From positions 682,001 to 746,000 of the forward strand of contig NZ_JADPJI010000005.1 of assembly GCF_023073355.1 (NCBI RefSeq): a DNA stretch of 64,000 nucleotides. Direction: 5' to 3'. The notes under the pieces were generated by a model. That model saw only the letters and a program-made list of their open reading frames with translations. It searched no databases and was not told the DNA's origin. This stretch comes from Bradyrhizobium sp. 199 (GTDB lineage: Bacteria > Pseudomonadota > Alphaproteobacteria > Rhizobiales > Xanthobacteraceae). Position numbers and translations under genes: made by a program. Shown here in pieces: positions 1 to 8,197 of this stretch (its first letter is position 1; each line of letters opens with the position of its first letter).

Positions 1-1574
1 GCTGCTCTGGCGTAAAGCTCTCGCGCCTTGGACGTGTCGCCGCGCGTTCCGCTCGCGCGCCATTTTGCAAGCAGGCTCGGATCATACGTTTCGGCGAGCG
101 CGAAACTTGCCGGTGCGCTCCCCAATTCAGCAGCACGCTCCAGGACCACTCGTGCCGCGCCAATGTCGCCTTGTCGAAGAAATCCGGTTGCGCGAGCGAT
201 CAATCGCACGAGCTCGGCGGCGTTTTCGTTCCCGAGAACCGGGGATGGCGCCTTCGGCTCAGCTGCTGTGATCACGAGCTCTCGCGCGAATTGCGCGGCC
301 GGCGCCTGCGGCGATCCCAGCAGCAGTGTTCGGAGCGGTTCCCTTGTTGGCGAATTGCCGGCTCCGCCTTCACCCGATACCCCGGCGGGTAGCCACGGTC
401 CGACACTCGGGCGCGCTGCGGCAAGTTCTTGCTCATCTCGGCCGGGTTGGTTGCATTCTCGCCGGAGCTGGTTTTTCAACTGTTCGGCTCGATCATCGTT
501 TGCCGCGGCTTGCGCTTCATACGCGAACAGCTTGGAACGCGCCAACGAGAGCTCTTGCGCCAGCGCATCTGCTCTTTCGTGCTCCTCCTTTAATGTGAGC
601 TTCAGTTTAGCCGAGGTATTCTCCGCTGTTCGCTTCGTCTGCACCGTTTCTTCGATTGCCTTCGCGATCTGCAGGGATCGGTTGTCGAGCTCGATTCGCG
701 TCGTCGCGAGTGTCTCCTCCAGCTGTTTGGTACGATCGTGCTCTTGTCGGAGGCTTGCCTGTACCTGAGCCTCCGCTGCCTCTTTTGCGCTGATCTCTGC
801 GGCTTGTCTGGTTACCTCTGCCGACTGGGTCTCCAGGTCGTGATGAGCGGCTGTCAAATTCTGCTCCAGCCGGTTTGCCCGATCTTTCTCCCGCTCGACA
901 GCTTCTTGCAGCTCTCTCGGATCACTCTGTGCCCGGCGTTCGGGTTCGCGACCCTCAGTGCCGATTTCGCGGCTTAGCCGTGCCTGCACTTCGAAGTCGT
1001 TGCGCGCCTTAACAAGTTCCCGTTCCAGACGCTCCGTGTGCAAGCGCTCCTGCCGGAGCGATTTCTGCAGCTTATCGGTTTCATTCTCGGTGGCCTCCGC
1101 AATGCTGGTCCATTGCTCGCGTGCATGCTGCAACAGCCCCAGCACGGTATCCTGCTCCCGTCGGCATGTTCGAAGGTCAGCAGCAAGGGCCTGTATCCTC
1201 TCCTGTTCTGCGGCGAGCGCTTGCCGTGATCGCTCGGTATTGCTGGTTGAGGCTTGTGCGAGCTTCAGGAGTGTCGTGTCGGCAGATTGTTTCGGCTGCG
1301 CCGCGCGCCACCCTCCCGAGCCGGTCGCGCCGCGCAAGTGCGTCGCAATGACAGGGGCGTCGATTGCCGGCCGGTTTGGCTGCTGCGCGAGAACGGGTAT
1401 CGTCAATACCGATATTACCGTCAGGACAGTCGGTGCAACCCACGCCGACCTTGTTGCGCAGGTGCGCGCACAGCTACGAGCGCAATCCGAAGCAATCCAC
1501 ACGTCTGCGCGGCGAACGGGCGATCCAAGGCCCGACCCTGCCTGCATCGACGCTTGTGCCCACATCCGCGACAT
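1..1574 (-). CDS. Exported coiled-coil protein with C-terminal Sel1/TPR-like repeats (partial)
   Basis: Minus-strand frame open from an ATG at 1574 to the window edge; the C-terminus lies outside the window. Residues about 47-67 form a hydrophobic segment (VAPTVLTVISVLTIPVLAQQ) that reads as an uncleaved anchor or signal peptide after an unusually long Cys/Arg-rich N-terminus, so a later start is possible. A region of roughly 250 residues rich in Glu, Arg, Gln and Leu follows and looks like a long coiled coil. The last part (for example AARVVLERAAELGSAPASFA and GDTSKARELYARA) matches the Sel1/TPR style seen in rhizobial hypothetical proteins. Likely periplasmic or inner-membrane attached, with a protein-binding role; the specific function is unknown. 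The upstream region faces the gene near 1692 divergently across an AT-rich spacer. Confidence 0.75.
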   Translation of the reverse strand, partial: MSRMWAQASMQAGSGLGSPVRRADVWIASDCARSCARTCATRSAWVAPTVLTVISVLTIPVLAQQPNRPAIDAPVIATHLRGATGSGGWRAAQPKQSADTTLLKLAQASTSNTERSRQALAAEQERIQALAADLRTCRREQDTVLGLLQHAREQWTSIAEATENETDKLQKSLRQERLHTERLERELVKARNDFEVQARLSREIGTEGREPERRAQSDPRELQEAVEREKDRANRLEQNLTAAHHDLETQSAEVTRQAAEISAKEAAEAQVQASLRQEHDRTKQLEETLATTRIELDNRSLQIAKAIEETVQTKRTAENTSAKLKLTLKEEHERADALAQELSLARSKLFAYEAQAAANDDRAEQLKNQLRRECNQPGRDEQELAAARPSVGPWLPAGVSGEGGAGNSPTREPLRTLLLGSPQAPAAQFARELVITAAEPKAPSPVLGNENAAELVRLIARATGFLRQGDIGAARVVLERAAELGSAPASFALAETYDPSLLAKWRASGTRGDTSKARELYARA

Positions 1575-1691
1575 TAATTGCTTCAATCTGTTAACTGCAG
1601 CTTTTGCATGGGCAAAATAAACCCAGATTATATTTTATTCAATGGCTTGTATCGTTAATTAAAGTTCGATGATTCGGTTGGTCGATTTTGC

Positions 1692-2432
1692 TTGAGAAGG
1701 AGATGGTCCAATGCGCTACCGAAGCCCTTGCCTCATCGTGCGGTCATCACGAGTGTATCTGTGCTAGCCTTGGCTCAAGGAGGCGGCGCAGTGGCGGGCT
1801 CCGCGGGTGCCGGCACTGGCACTGGGACAGGCACGGGCAGCGCCAATACTGGCGGGTCAGCTCCGTCCGGCATGGGTACAAATGCGAGCAGCGCCAACCT
1901 TGGTCCATCGGCGCCTCCGGGAATGGGGACACAAGACGTTGGTACCGGTGCAAACCTGAACCGCACCACCCAAACCAACAGTCCGGACGTTCAACCCGCC
2001 ACGTCGAAGTCGCGGGCGGCGGCGCACGCCAAAAGAAATGCGGGCGCTGGCCACGCTCAAAATGGTTTGCCGGTTGGAGCTAGTGGCACCGGCACGAGCA
2101 ACGAGGAGCAGATGATCGTTGGACCGTCACCTGACCGAAAAACGCCGGCAGCGAAGGTCGACGGAAATATCGCTGGAATATCTGGTAGGGGCTCCAGCCT
2201 TTCGGACCAGGTCAGCCGGCCGCGCGCCGCACGAGCTCGGGAGAAAGTGCTGCACGCCAAAGCGCAAACCCAACGGCGAACGACAGTTTCGCCTAAGCGC
2301 ATTCCCGACCTAACAAACGGAACTCAGGAGTCCGAGCGGCCGAGCCGGGCGGCGAGCGCGCTACGGCATCAACCTGCTCAGATCTGTGTGGCGCCGGACC
2401 GCTCACTTGAAATTTGCGTGGTTTCCAATTGA
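1692..2432 (+). CDS. Gly/Ser/Thr-rich secreted protein, probable frameshift in signal peptide
   Basis: The long open frame starts only at a TTG (1692) with no ribosome-binding site. A strong Shine-Dalgarno (AAGGAGA, about 1697-1703) instead sits 7 bases before an ATG at 1711 in another frame, which encodes MRYRSPCLIV and then stops. The long frame resumes with ITSVSVLALAQGGG, which reads like the hydrophobic core and end of a signal peptide. A one-base indel near 1735-1745 would join the two into a normal secretion signal. The mature part has GTGTGTG and SAPSGMGT-type low-complexity repeats and then a basic C-terminus. No enzymatic domain is visible. Either a sequencing error or a decayed gene; function unknown. 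Confidence 0.5.
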   Translation: MRRRWSNALPKPLPHRAVITSVSVLALAQGGGAVAGSAGAGTGTGTGTGSANTGGSAPSGMGTNASSANLGPSAPPGMGTQDVGTGANLNRTTQTNSPDVQPATSKSRAAAHAKRNAGAGHAQNGLPVGASGTGTSNEEQMIVGPSPDRKTPAAKVDGNIAGISGRGSSLSDQVSRPRAARAREKVLHAKAQTQRRTTVSPKRIPDLTNGTQESERPSRAASALRHQPAQICVAPDRSLEICVVSN

Positions 2433-2532
2433 TCTCGACTGGAGAGCGCCGGCTGGCTTTTCTGTATGAGACTCCTTGAAGAGGACTGACGGCCGGCACA
2501 GTCCAGCGAGGTCTAGAGTTAGGCGAGAGCAT

Positions 2533-2757
2533 TCAGGCGGTGATGCGCGCGCTTGATTTCGCGATATTCGGATCATCTCCGATCGGTGGGAGCGAGGAGC
2601 TCGCCGTGCATTGTTCGAAATGCTCGCGAAGCATGTCATCGGCCAAGTGCTCCCAGAACTCGGCTTCGGCGAGGAGCTTCCAGCTTCGATCAGGACGATG
2701 CGCGGAAGTCTGTCGGCACAGCGACGCCATTGCGCGCAAGCGGCGTATATTCTCCAT
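2533..2757 (-). CDS. Small hypothetical protein of Bradyrhizobium type (74 aa)
   Basis: ATG at 2757, preceded on the minus strand by GGGAGGAG at good spacing, which supports this start. The product begins MENIRRLRAMASLCRQTS and contains SWKLLAEAEFWEHLADD, a short helical protein with a Trp-rich pattern I recognise from many paralogous small proteins in Bradyrhizobium genomes. No known catalytic motif, signal peptide or membrane segment. Cytosolic function unknown. It is isolated, with the next confident gene on the same strand more than 400 bases away. Confidence 0.65.
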   Translation of the reverse strand: MENIRRLRAMASLCRQTSAHRPDRSWKLLAEAEFWEHLADDMLREHFEQCTASSSLPPIGDDPNIAKSSARITA

Positions 2758-2971
2758 CCACTCCTCCCACTAGTTCTCCCCCACCTTATTTTCTGTTTTG
2801 CGTCCGATTGATTACGATTATATCGGATAACTAAATTCACGTTCAGCGGCGCTAGTCCCGATCCGATTTGGACACGAGCGATTTTCGCTTCGCTTTCAAT
2901 TCGTCTTTCAGATGAAGTGCTGCTTTATAAAACTAAATAGCCAGATAAAAAGTCAGGGCTTAAGGGACGCA

Positions 2972-3088
2972 ATGGCGGATCCAAGTGCAGCCTCTTTCAG
3001 CCGCAGGCCTCTCGTATCGGCCGGCCTTGAACTTCTGCACGCTCCATTGGGGAGCGATCCAACGGCTTGGAGCTGTGCCAAAGGGTAA
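2972..3088 (+). CDS. Possible 38-aa small ORF
   Basis: ATG at 2972 is preceded by AAGGGA with about 5 bases of spacing and by an AT-rich stretch (2925-2960). The product starts MADPSAASFSRRPLVSAGLE. No family is recognised. It may be a genuine micro-protein or the start of a degraded gene. Support rests on the ribosome-binding site and balanced composition only. Confidence 0.25.
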   Translation: MADPSAASFSRRPLVSAGLELLHAPLGSDPTAWSCAKG

Positions 3089-3159
3089 TCGGGGGCTTCA
3101 AAGTCGGTCCGCGAAGGCGATCGTCTTCGAACTCGCTGAATTACGCGCGCCGTTCGCCA

Positions 3160-3363
3160 TCATTGAATCCGCTTGCGGCAACTCGTCGCAAACCGGGGCC
3201 TACGCATCCGCGACGCCGACCTTAGTCTCGCCCTTTCTCCGAGGCTTCGCGCTTCCGCCCTTCGCACTTGCTCCCGAAGCCTCTGCAACTGAACAAGCAG
3301 GCTAACGAGCTCCATCGCCGTTTGTCGCAGAGCAGCCAAGCGGCCGCAAACCCCGCTACTCAC
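3160..3363 (-). CDS. Possible small helical protein (67 aa)
   Basis: GTG at 3363 with GGGGGT about 6 bases upstream. The first half (LAALRQTAMELVSLLVQLQR, LREQVRRAEAR) is a clear amphipathic heptad pattern, probably a short coiled coil; the C-terminus is Arg/Ser-rich. It resembles small rhizobial proteins of unknown role. An overlapping plus-strand frame exists but has poorer composition. Function not assignable. Confidence 0.4.
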   Translation of the reverse strand: MSSGVCGRLAALRQTAMELVSLLVQLQRLREQVRRAEARSLGERARLRSASRMRRPRFATSCRKRIQ

Positions 3364-3454
3364 TACAATACCCCCAAACAGGCCCTTGCAGGATCAGCGA
3401 TCGGAAGCTTTGTTTGCGCCGACCCGCCGGTGTGACGCTTAACGTACGGTTCAT

Positions 3455-3622
3455 ATGGGCGTCAGTTCGCTTTACGACGATAGGCCAAAATATTTCGCAA
3501 CCCTGCCGGCATCTGATCCTTACCAAGTCCAGTTCCGAGCCGGTGCGGCGGCAATGCCGCTCCAGGTCAACTCCGCACGCGTGGCGCAAAATGAGGCGAT
3601 CCGCTCGAATCCGTGTAGCTAG
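3455..3622 (+). CDS. Possible 55-aa small protein
   Basis: ATG at 3455, stop TAG at 3620-3622. The product starts MGVSSLYDDRPKYFATLPAS and continues with well-balanced composition, more protein-like than the overlapping minus-strand frame (3356-3589, which needs a TTG start). The ribosome-binding site is weak. No domain is recognised. Included because the amino-acid use looks coding; confidence is limited. Confidence 0.35.
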   Translation: MGVSSLYDDRPKYFATLPASDPYQVQFRAGAAAMPLQVNSARVAQNEAIRSNPCS

Positions 3623-3661
3623 TCAGTCGGCTCCGCGTCTGTTCCCGAAGCGCGCCACGCA

Positions 3662-3877
3662 TCAGCACAGCGGCGCATCACCGAATATCTCACTGGGCCG
3701 CACGGCTGGCTCCTCGACCCAGGCCTCGCGAGCGAACCAGTTGTGATTGGCGCGACAGACCGGGCAACGAGTATTGCCATAAAACACAACGCTCCGCAGG
3801 AAAGCCTCACGATCCGACCTAATACCAGTAGGAATCGCGCGACCGGTTTGCGGACACTTGACCATGATCATTCCCAT
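3662..3877 (-). CDS. Small Cys-motif (probable zinc-binding) protein (71 aa)
   Basis: ATG at 3877 with AGGGAGG about 7 bases upstream. The product begins MGMIMVKCPQTGRAIPTGI and carries a second motif CPVCRANHNWFAREAWV. The CPxTG and CPxC pairs plus His look like a small zinc ribbon. I recognise this as a conserved small protein of Bradyrhizobium and relatives, function unknown. Likely cytosolic. The last residues (GDAPLC) may have diverged. Confidence 0.75.
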   Translation of the reverse strand: MGMIMVKCPQTGRAIPTGIRSDREAFLRSVVFYGNTRCPVCRANHNWFAREAWVEEPAVRPSEIFGDAPLC

Positions 3878-4101
3878 GCGAGCCTCCCTAGGAAATTATT
3901 ATTCGTTGTCGAACGAAAGAGAACCGGCCGGCTGGAGTGCGTCGTCATCTCAGTGTGGGTTACTTGGGGGGCATCGCACACTGGGAGTGCTTGTTCGAGC
4001 AGGGCGGGTTGCTCGTGACGACGTTTTTCCAACCGGCCGGATCGCTGCTTGAGCGATTCCTTGGACGCCGCCGCTCTTTGGCTCGGCAGCGCGGGCGTTG
4101 A

Positions 4102-4239
4102 TTATTCGTCTCTCGAAAGCTCCTGGGGCGCCACTGAAAATGGGCCAATCTGAGCGGGTGGGAGTTTTGCGCGTGCTATGCCGCTCGCGACGAAGACGAT
4201 CATGTCGCCCGTGATGGGCAAATTGGCTAATTCGATCAC
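4102..4239 (-). CDS. Possible 45-aa small protein
   Basis: GTG at 4239 with GGAG about 8 bases upstream; stop TAA at 4104-4102. The product starts MIELANLPITGDMIVFVASG and continues ARAKLPPAQIGPFS. Composition and ribosome-binding site look genuine, and the style matches other short rhizobial proteins around it. No domain known; the hydrophobic stretch is too short to call a membrane segment. Confidence 0.45.
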   Translation of the reverse strand: MIELANLPITGDMIVFVASGIARAKLPPAQIGPFSVAPQELSRDE

Positions 4240-4561
4240 TGGTTCACTCCACTCTCGTCAGCGAAATATTCGTCGTTGGAGTTAATCCTGCAAATTAAGC
4301 CTTGCGCTGTCGGTCTGGTTTGCGACTCTCGTCGAGTTTTATCTGTCTTGCGCGCAGGAGGCCAAGGTCATCGCGGCGATTTTCGCGACGTTGTTCTCGG
4401 TCGCTGTTATTTCTACGCAGGACCCGCTCTTGGTATTTGAATGGTTGCATCCGGTTCAAACATGAAATAAATATTGATTATATTGAGATCATATAAATAT
4501 CGTTGTTAATCGTTGTCAATGGCGTAAGCTGTTTTCGTCATTTTTTTGGTCGGAGGAGACG
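4240..4561. promoter_or_regulatory. AT-rich intergenic region upstream of the 81-aa gene
   Basis: No convincing gene. Positions about 4455-4515 are strongly AT-rich (ATATTGATTATATTG, ATAAATATCG) against a GC-rich background and probably hold the promoter for 4562. A short Arg-rich minus-strand frame covers part of 4300-4453, but it has no ribosome-binding site and was not accepted. Confidence 0.4.
4518..4547 (+). terminator. Terminator-like hairpin in leader of 4562 gene
   Basis: AATGGCG (4518-4524) can pair with CGTCATT (4536-4542), with one G-T wobble, across an 11-base loop, and runs directly into a T tract ending at 4547. It lies between the AT-rich promoter candidate and the ribosome-binding site, so it may act as an attenuator. 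The stem is short. Confidence 0.3.
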
Positions 4562-4807
4562 ATGCAGCAATCAGTCCAGAAGAAGCGCAACTCCACCTCG
4601 GCTGCGAAGCAGTTGGCTCAAATGCGCGAGAAACTAGCGAGCATCAGCGAGAGGGAGCGCGTTCTACGAGAGCGGAGCGCTGCTCGCGAACTTTACCGCT
4701 ATCTGCTGGACTCTCACCGGTTGACCGCGCCGGCGACCTTTCTCGGAGGACAAGTGTTGAATATTTCTCCATCTGGGGTGAACGAGGGTGGTCAGCTGGC
4801 GGCGTGA
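4562..4807 (+). CDS. Small hypothetical protein upstream of the kinase/NTase pair (81 aa)
   Basis: ATG at 4562 behind a strong GGAGGAG. Residues about 12-50 are highly charged and helical (AAKQLAQMREKLASISERER), probably a coiled coil. The C-terminal third changes character: FLGGQVLNISPSGVNEGGQL, with a Leu-Gly-Gly at about residues 61-63 and a Gly/Ser/Asn-rich tail. It sits about 210 bases upstream of the PqqD-like/HPr-kinase-like gene on the same strand. A peptide substrate for that pair is one reading, because of the Gly-Gly and the soft tail, but it could equally be an unrelated small protein. No family is recognised. Confidence 0.6.
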   Translation: MQQSVQKKRNSTSAAKQLAQMREKLASISERERVLRERSAARELYRYLLDSHRLTAPATFLGGQVLNISPSGVNEGGQLAA

Positions 4808-5020
4808 CCCGGGGCCGTATGGTCATTCGAAACGAATCTCAGTCAGGCGATGTGCATCCGCACTGAAGGTGGATTTGCACCGCTGCAGCACGGCAATAAA
4901 GCCGAATTTCCTCGGCAACTGCAGCTCGCTTGAGCGCGCCGCGGACAGGACATTGCAGGATGTTGTCGCCACCGCGTCGACACGGCGGCGAGACAGATAT
5001 CGTTAATATCGGGCATAGCC

Positions 5021-6139
5021 ATGCTGGAAAAAACATTGGCAGAGATGGTGTTGAGACCCGCCGCGGGTGCAGTCTTCGCGCTGGTGGACGGTCGATCAGT
5101 GCTTTTCAGCGAGACAAGGCAGAAGCTCTATGAGTTGGACCAGCTAGGGGCATTCATTTGGTGCAAGTTGGCAGAAGGCGCTTCTTTGGAAGACGTCCAT
5201 CAGGAACTCGGGCAGCTAGGCATTGGCGAGCGCGCAGCGCTCGAGTTCACATGGCAGGCGATGAACGTCTGGATCGATCGAGGGGTGCTCGATCTCGGCT
5301 GGCGAATGTCGGCCGATTGTGCCTTCTCAACGGTTCTTGGTCAGCGCAGGATCAGCGTCCGGGCTGCAAATCGGGAGCTCTCGCAACAGTTGATTTCGCT
5401 ATTTTGTGTTACGGACGACAGCGGCGAGGAGGAGGAGGATATTGCGATCGAGACAATGATGCTCGGCGACCGAGTATTCTTCCGCGGGAATGACGCGAGC
5501 ATCCAAAGATGTGAAGCCGCAGCTCTGGCCCCTACAATCAAAGCTCACATCACCGAGCGACTTATCCGAAGCAATAAGTGGGCTTTCGCGCTCCACGCCG
5601 CTTCTCTTGCAAAGTGCGGCATGGGCTTGCTGCTGTGCGGCCAACCGGGAGCCGGCAAGTCGACTCTTGCACTAGAACTGGTAGACGCTGGATTTCAGTA
5701 TGCCGGCGATGACGTTGCGCTGATTGGGGCTGACGGAACGATCTGCGGCATCCCATTTGCCCTCACCCTCAAGCAGGGATCGTGGCGGTTGCTATCCCGA
5801 CTGTATGGCGATGGGAACGACGTGACGCACCGCCGGTCCGATGGCGCCGAAGTGCGGTATTTGCCGATTCCGGATGCGCACAATGGGAGCCTCTCTGCCA
5901 ACTGGATTATCTTTCTGAACCGGGTTGCAAGCGGCCCCGTCGAGCTGACCCCCCTGGATCAGCTTGATTCGATCAAGCGGCTCATTGAGGGCGCTTTTGC
6001 CGCAGACGGGAAGCTGTCGCAGTCCGCCTTTTTCGCTTTGAAGCGGATTGTTGCACGCGCACGATCGTTCCAACTTATCTATTCGGAATCGGCCCAGGCT
6101 CGACAGCTGCTGATGGACTTGTGCAATGACAAGGCATAG
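5021..6139 (+). CDS. PqqD-like domain fused to HPr-kinase-like ATPase
   Basis: 372 residues. Residues about 1-95 read as a PqqD/RiPP-recognition-like winged helix (YELDQLGAFIWCKLAEG is the typical core). The C-terminal half is an HPr kinase/phosphorylase-like domain: HAASLA at about 192-197, P-loop GQPGAGKST at 207-215, and an acidic GDD at 229-231. True HPr kinases act on the Ser of HPr; this short-type relative with a PqqD domain more likely phosphorylates a small protein or peptide. The start has only a weak ribosome-binding site. It overlaps the following nucleotidyltransferase by 14 bases, so the two are translationally coupled. Comparable kinases occur in some peptide-modification (lasso) clusters and in exopolysaccharide loci; which applies here is open. 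Confidence 0.8.
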   Translation: MLEKTLAEMVLRPAAGAVFALVDGRSVLFSETRQKLYELDQLGAFIWCKLAEGASLEDVHQELGQLGIGERAALEFTWQAMNVWIDRGVLDLGWRMSADCAFSTVLGQRRISVRAANRELSQQLISLFCVTDDSGEEEEDIAIETMMLGDRVFFRGNDASIQRCEAAALAPTIKAHITERLIRSNKWAFALHAASLAKCGMGLLLCGQPGAGKSTLALELVDAGFQYAGDDVALIGADGTICGIPFALTLKQGSWRLLSRLYGDGNDVTHRRSDGAEVRYLPIPDAHNGSLSANWIIFLNRVASGPVELTPLDQLDSIKRLIEGAFAADGKLSQSAFFALKRIVARARSFQLIYSESAQARQLLMDLCNDKA

Positions 6140-7193
6140 TGCGGCACTGACAAGCCTATGCAACTGCTTGCGAGGCATGCCGCCCGTCGAGGTGGAGTGG
6201 ACCTCCGTCATCGGGCTCGCAAACCAGACGTTGACGACGCCTGCGCTCATTGACTTCGTCGATCAATTTGCATCGGTGTTGCCGGAGGACGTGTGCACCT
6301 ATATCCGCCAGATCCATCGTCGAAACGTGCTGCGCAACGACCGGTTGGCCAATCAATTGGAAGAGGCTGTCATTGCGATAAACGGCCAGGGGGTTACGCC
6401 GGTGTTGCTCAAAGGTGCGGCAACGCTAGCCACAGCACCTGTCGAGCGGCGAGGAGTTCGGCTGATGTCCGATCTGGACATCATGGTCGTGCCGGACGAA
6501 GCTGAAAGGGCAGTCGCCGCTCTGGCCGCAATTGGCTATGAAATTCATGATCAAGCGCGCCCCGAAAGCCGGAGATGGTATGTCGAGCTAGGTCGACCGC
6601 GGGATGTCGGAACCATCGATCTGCAACGGGCCGCTCCAGGCCCCGCGTACCTCTATGCTGGCCCCGGACATGCCCTGAACCATTGCGTCCCCTCGCTGCT
6701 GGGGCGGGGACGCGTGTACGTCCCGACGCCCACTTATCGAGCGCTGATGTTGATCATCCACGATCAGTTTCAAGACTACGGCTACTGGCTTGGCCAACTC
6801 GATCTGCGGCATCTGGTTGAGTTGCGCGACTTGAGTGATTCCGAAGGGCTGGACTGGCAGGACCTTGCCTCTCATGTCTCCGGCGAACTGATGAAAAACG
6901 CGGTCGAAACCCAACTGCTCGCCCTTGCTGCGCTGCTTGGGGTCGATATCCCGCGCTCAATGCGCACCCGGCTGATTCCTCGTCTGCAGTTCATGCGACA
7001 ATTAATGCAAGCGCGCTTTCCGGCCACACGTGTGCCGTTCCTCGCAATGACGGTCCTGGATCTCAGAAGCTACCGGCGGGCGACCTCTGGTTGCACGCAA
7101 ACCGGTCGGCCTGGATTGTGGTCCGTCCCAAGAACGGACACCTTACAGTTCCTGTTGAGGGCCGCCACCGCCGTTCGTGTCGGAAAGGTGTAA
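6126..7193 (+). CDS. Nucleotidyltransferase family protein
   Basis: 355 residues. The motif LLKGAAT (about 94-100) followed by RLMSDLDIMV (112-121), with two Asp that would bind metal, identifies the Nucleotidyltransf_5-type family in the polymerase-beta superfamily. Substrate unknown. The start overlaps the kinase-like gene by 14 bases, implying coupled expression and a joint task, for example kinase then nucleotidyl or glycosyl transfer on the same target. Predicted cytosolic; no signal peptide. The C-terminus (RVGKV) follows a Pro/Arg-rich stretch. The next gene is on the opposite strand and convergent. Confidence 0.8.
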   Translation: MTRHSAALTSLCNCLRGMPPVEVEWTSVIGLANQTLTTPALIDFVDQFASVLPEDVCTYIRQIHRRNVLRNDRLANQLEEAVIAINGQGVTPVLLKGAATLATAPVERRGVRLMSDLDIMVVPDEAERAVAALAAIGYEIHDQARPESRRWYVELGRPRDVGTIDLQRAAPGPAYLYAGPGHALNHCVPSLLGRGRVYVPTPTYRALMLIIHDQFQDYGYWLGQLDLRHLVELRDLSDSEGLDWQDLASHVSGELMKNAVETQLLALAALLGVDIPRSMRTRLIPRLQFMRQLMQARFPATRVPFLAMTVLDLRSYRRATSGCTQTGRPGLWSVPRTDTLQFLLRAATAVRVGKV

Positions 7194-7263
7194 AGCCAGC
7201 AACGCTCGCACGCCTTCAAGGCCAAACAGTTCTAGCAAGCGACATGTCTGCAGTTGCGCGGAG

Positions 7264-7647
7264 TCACTGCCCTTGTCCACCGGCATTCCGATCGGACGAC
7301 TCGTCGTTCTCGCGAATCCTGAACTCTTCGAGCGTGTGCCCCGATTGGAGCGCGGCAACTAGCCAACGAGGCTGTTTGCCACGCCCCGACCAAGTCTCCG
7401 TCGGGCGGAGTGGATTGAAGTATTTTGGTACGACTTTCGGGTATTTGCGGCGCGGCGGCTCGCTCGTTCCGGCGTTGGCGAGCCGGCGTTCAGTTTCACC
7501 GAATTGATCCGGCTGGTTGAGTTGCGCAAGACGCTTTTCGAGTTCTCGCTTCTCGACTGTGATCTTTTCGGCAAGCATCTTGGTCAGCTCTTCGTGAAGG
7601 AGCCAGAGTTCCTCAAAGTCCATGGCTTCGAGATCTTGCCGACGCAT
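7264..7647 (-). CDS. H-NS-like nucleoid-associated protein
   Basis: 127 residues. The N-terminal helical oligomerisation part (residues 5-45, DFEELWLLHEELTKMLAEK) is followed by a linker and the DNA-binding tail with KYFNP and TWSGRGKQPRWL at about 85-96. This is the H-NS/histone-like pattern of Bradyrhizobium and Rhodopseudomonas. Such proteins bind AT-rich DNA and silence or bridge it. The start could be the ATG at 7647 or Met9 (MDFEEL); the ribosome-binding site at 7647 is weak. A paralog lies at 8356 on the plus strand, and the two starts face each other across about 700 bases. Confidence 0.85.
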   Translation of the reverse strand: MRRQDLEAMDFEELWLLHEELTKMLAEKITVEKRELEKRLAQLNQPDQFGETERRLANAGTSEPPRRKYPKVVPKYFNPLRPTETWSGRGKQPRWLVAALQSGHTLEEFRIRENDESSDRNAGGQGQ

Positions 7648-7788
7648 AGCATTCTCGTCACCGTTTGACTGACGTCTGATACATCTGTCATCCTCAGCTT
7701 ACGAGCACATCATTGCCCGAACGCCCAAATCAACGATGGACCAAAGCCAGTGCTTCAAATCGACGCTAGAATAAATAAATAGTATATT

Positions 7789-7823
7789 ATTTAATAACTA
7801 TTACTAGGGTTATTTTATTAAAT
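7789..7823. promoter_or_regulatory. AT-rich dyad (ATTTAATAA / TTATTAAAT)
   Basis: Perfect 9-base inverted arms at 7789-7797 and 7815-7823, 17 bases apart. It sits upstream of both H-NS-like genes and could be an autoregulatory binding site or simply AT-rich promoter DNA. Confidence 0.4.
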
Positions 7824-8178
7824 GGGGGGTAGGCAGATCAACGACTTGCTGCAAAGCAAGAAAGGGGAGTCTCTCAATCGAGTTCCTCTCGGCGGCACGG
7901 TCGGAGCATCCTTCCCAGCTGGCCCCTCGGACATTCGGGACCTGAAGCTCAAATCGAGTTCAGGCGGCTAGCGCTGAGGGACATTGAGTTCGTTGGCGCT
8001 CGTGCATACCCGAAGGCTGCAATATCGAGATTGCCCAAAACAAAGGACAGCCTACGCCAACCATATTCATCGAGAATATTGCGTCGCGGATGACGCGTAA
8101 AGCGCTTGATGTGATCCCATCATATCAGTTCGCTTGAATGGTTCCAGGCTGCCCGCTACACGTGTGAATTTACCCGCT

Positions 8179-8197
8179 CCGCAATTAATTTATGCGG
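8179..8197. promoter_or_regulatory. Short dyad CCGCA-N9-TGCGG
   Basis: Five-base GC-rich arms around an AT-rich centre (ATTAATTTA), about 160 bases upstream of the plus-strand H-NS-like gene. It could be an operator half-site pair; support is the symmetry only. Confidence 0.2.

Noticed and set aside
28..768. 246-residue plus-strand open frame at the left edge
   Set aside because: Ser/Arg/Cys-rich shadow of the coiled-coil/Sel1 gene on the minus strand.
2403..2840. 145-residue minus-strand open frame
   Set aside because: Overlaps the better supported 74-residue gene in another frame and has shadow-like Arg/Ser composition.
3356..3589. 77-residue minus-strand frame with several Cys
   Set aside because: Needs a TTG start, no ribosome-binding site, and overlaps a more protein-like plus-strand small frame; a decayed zinc-ribbon protein remains possible.
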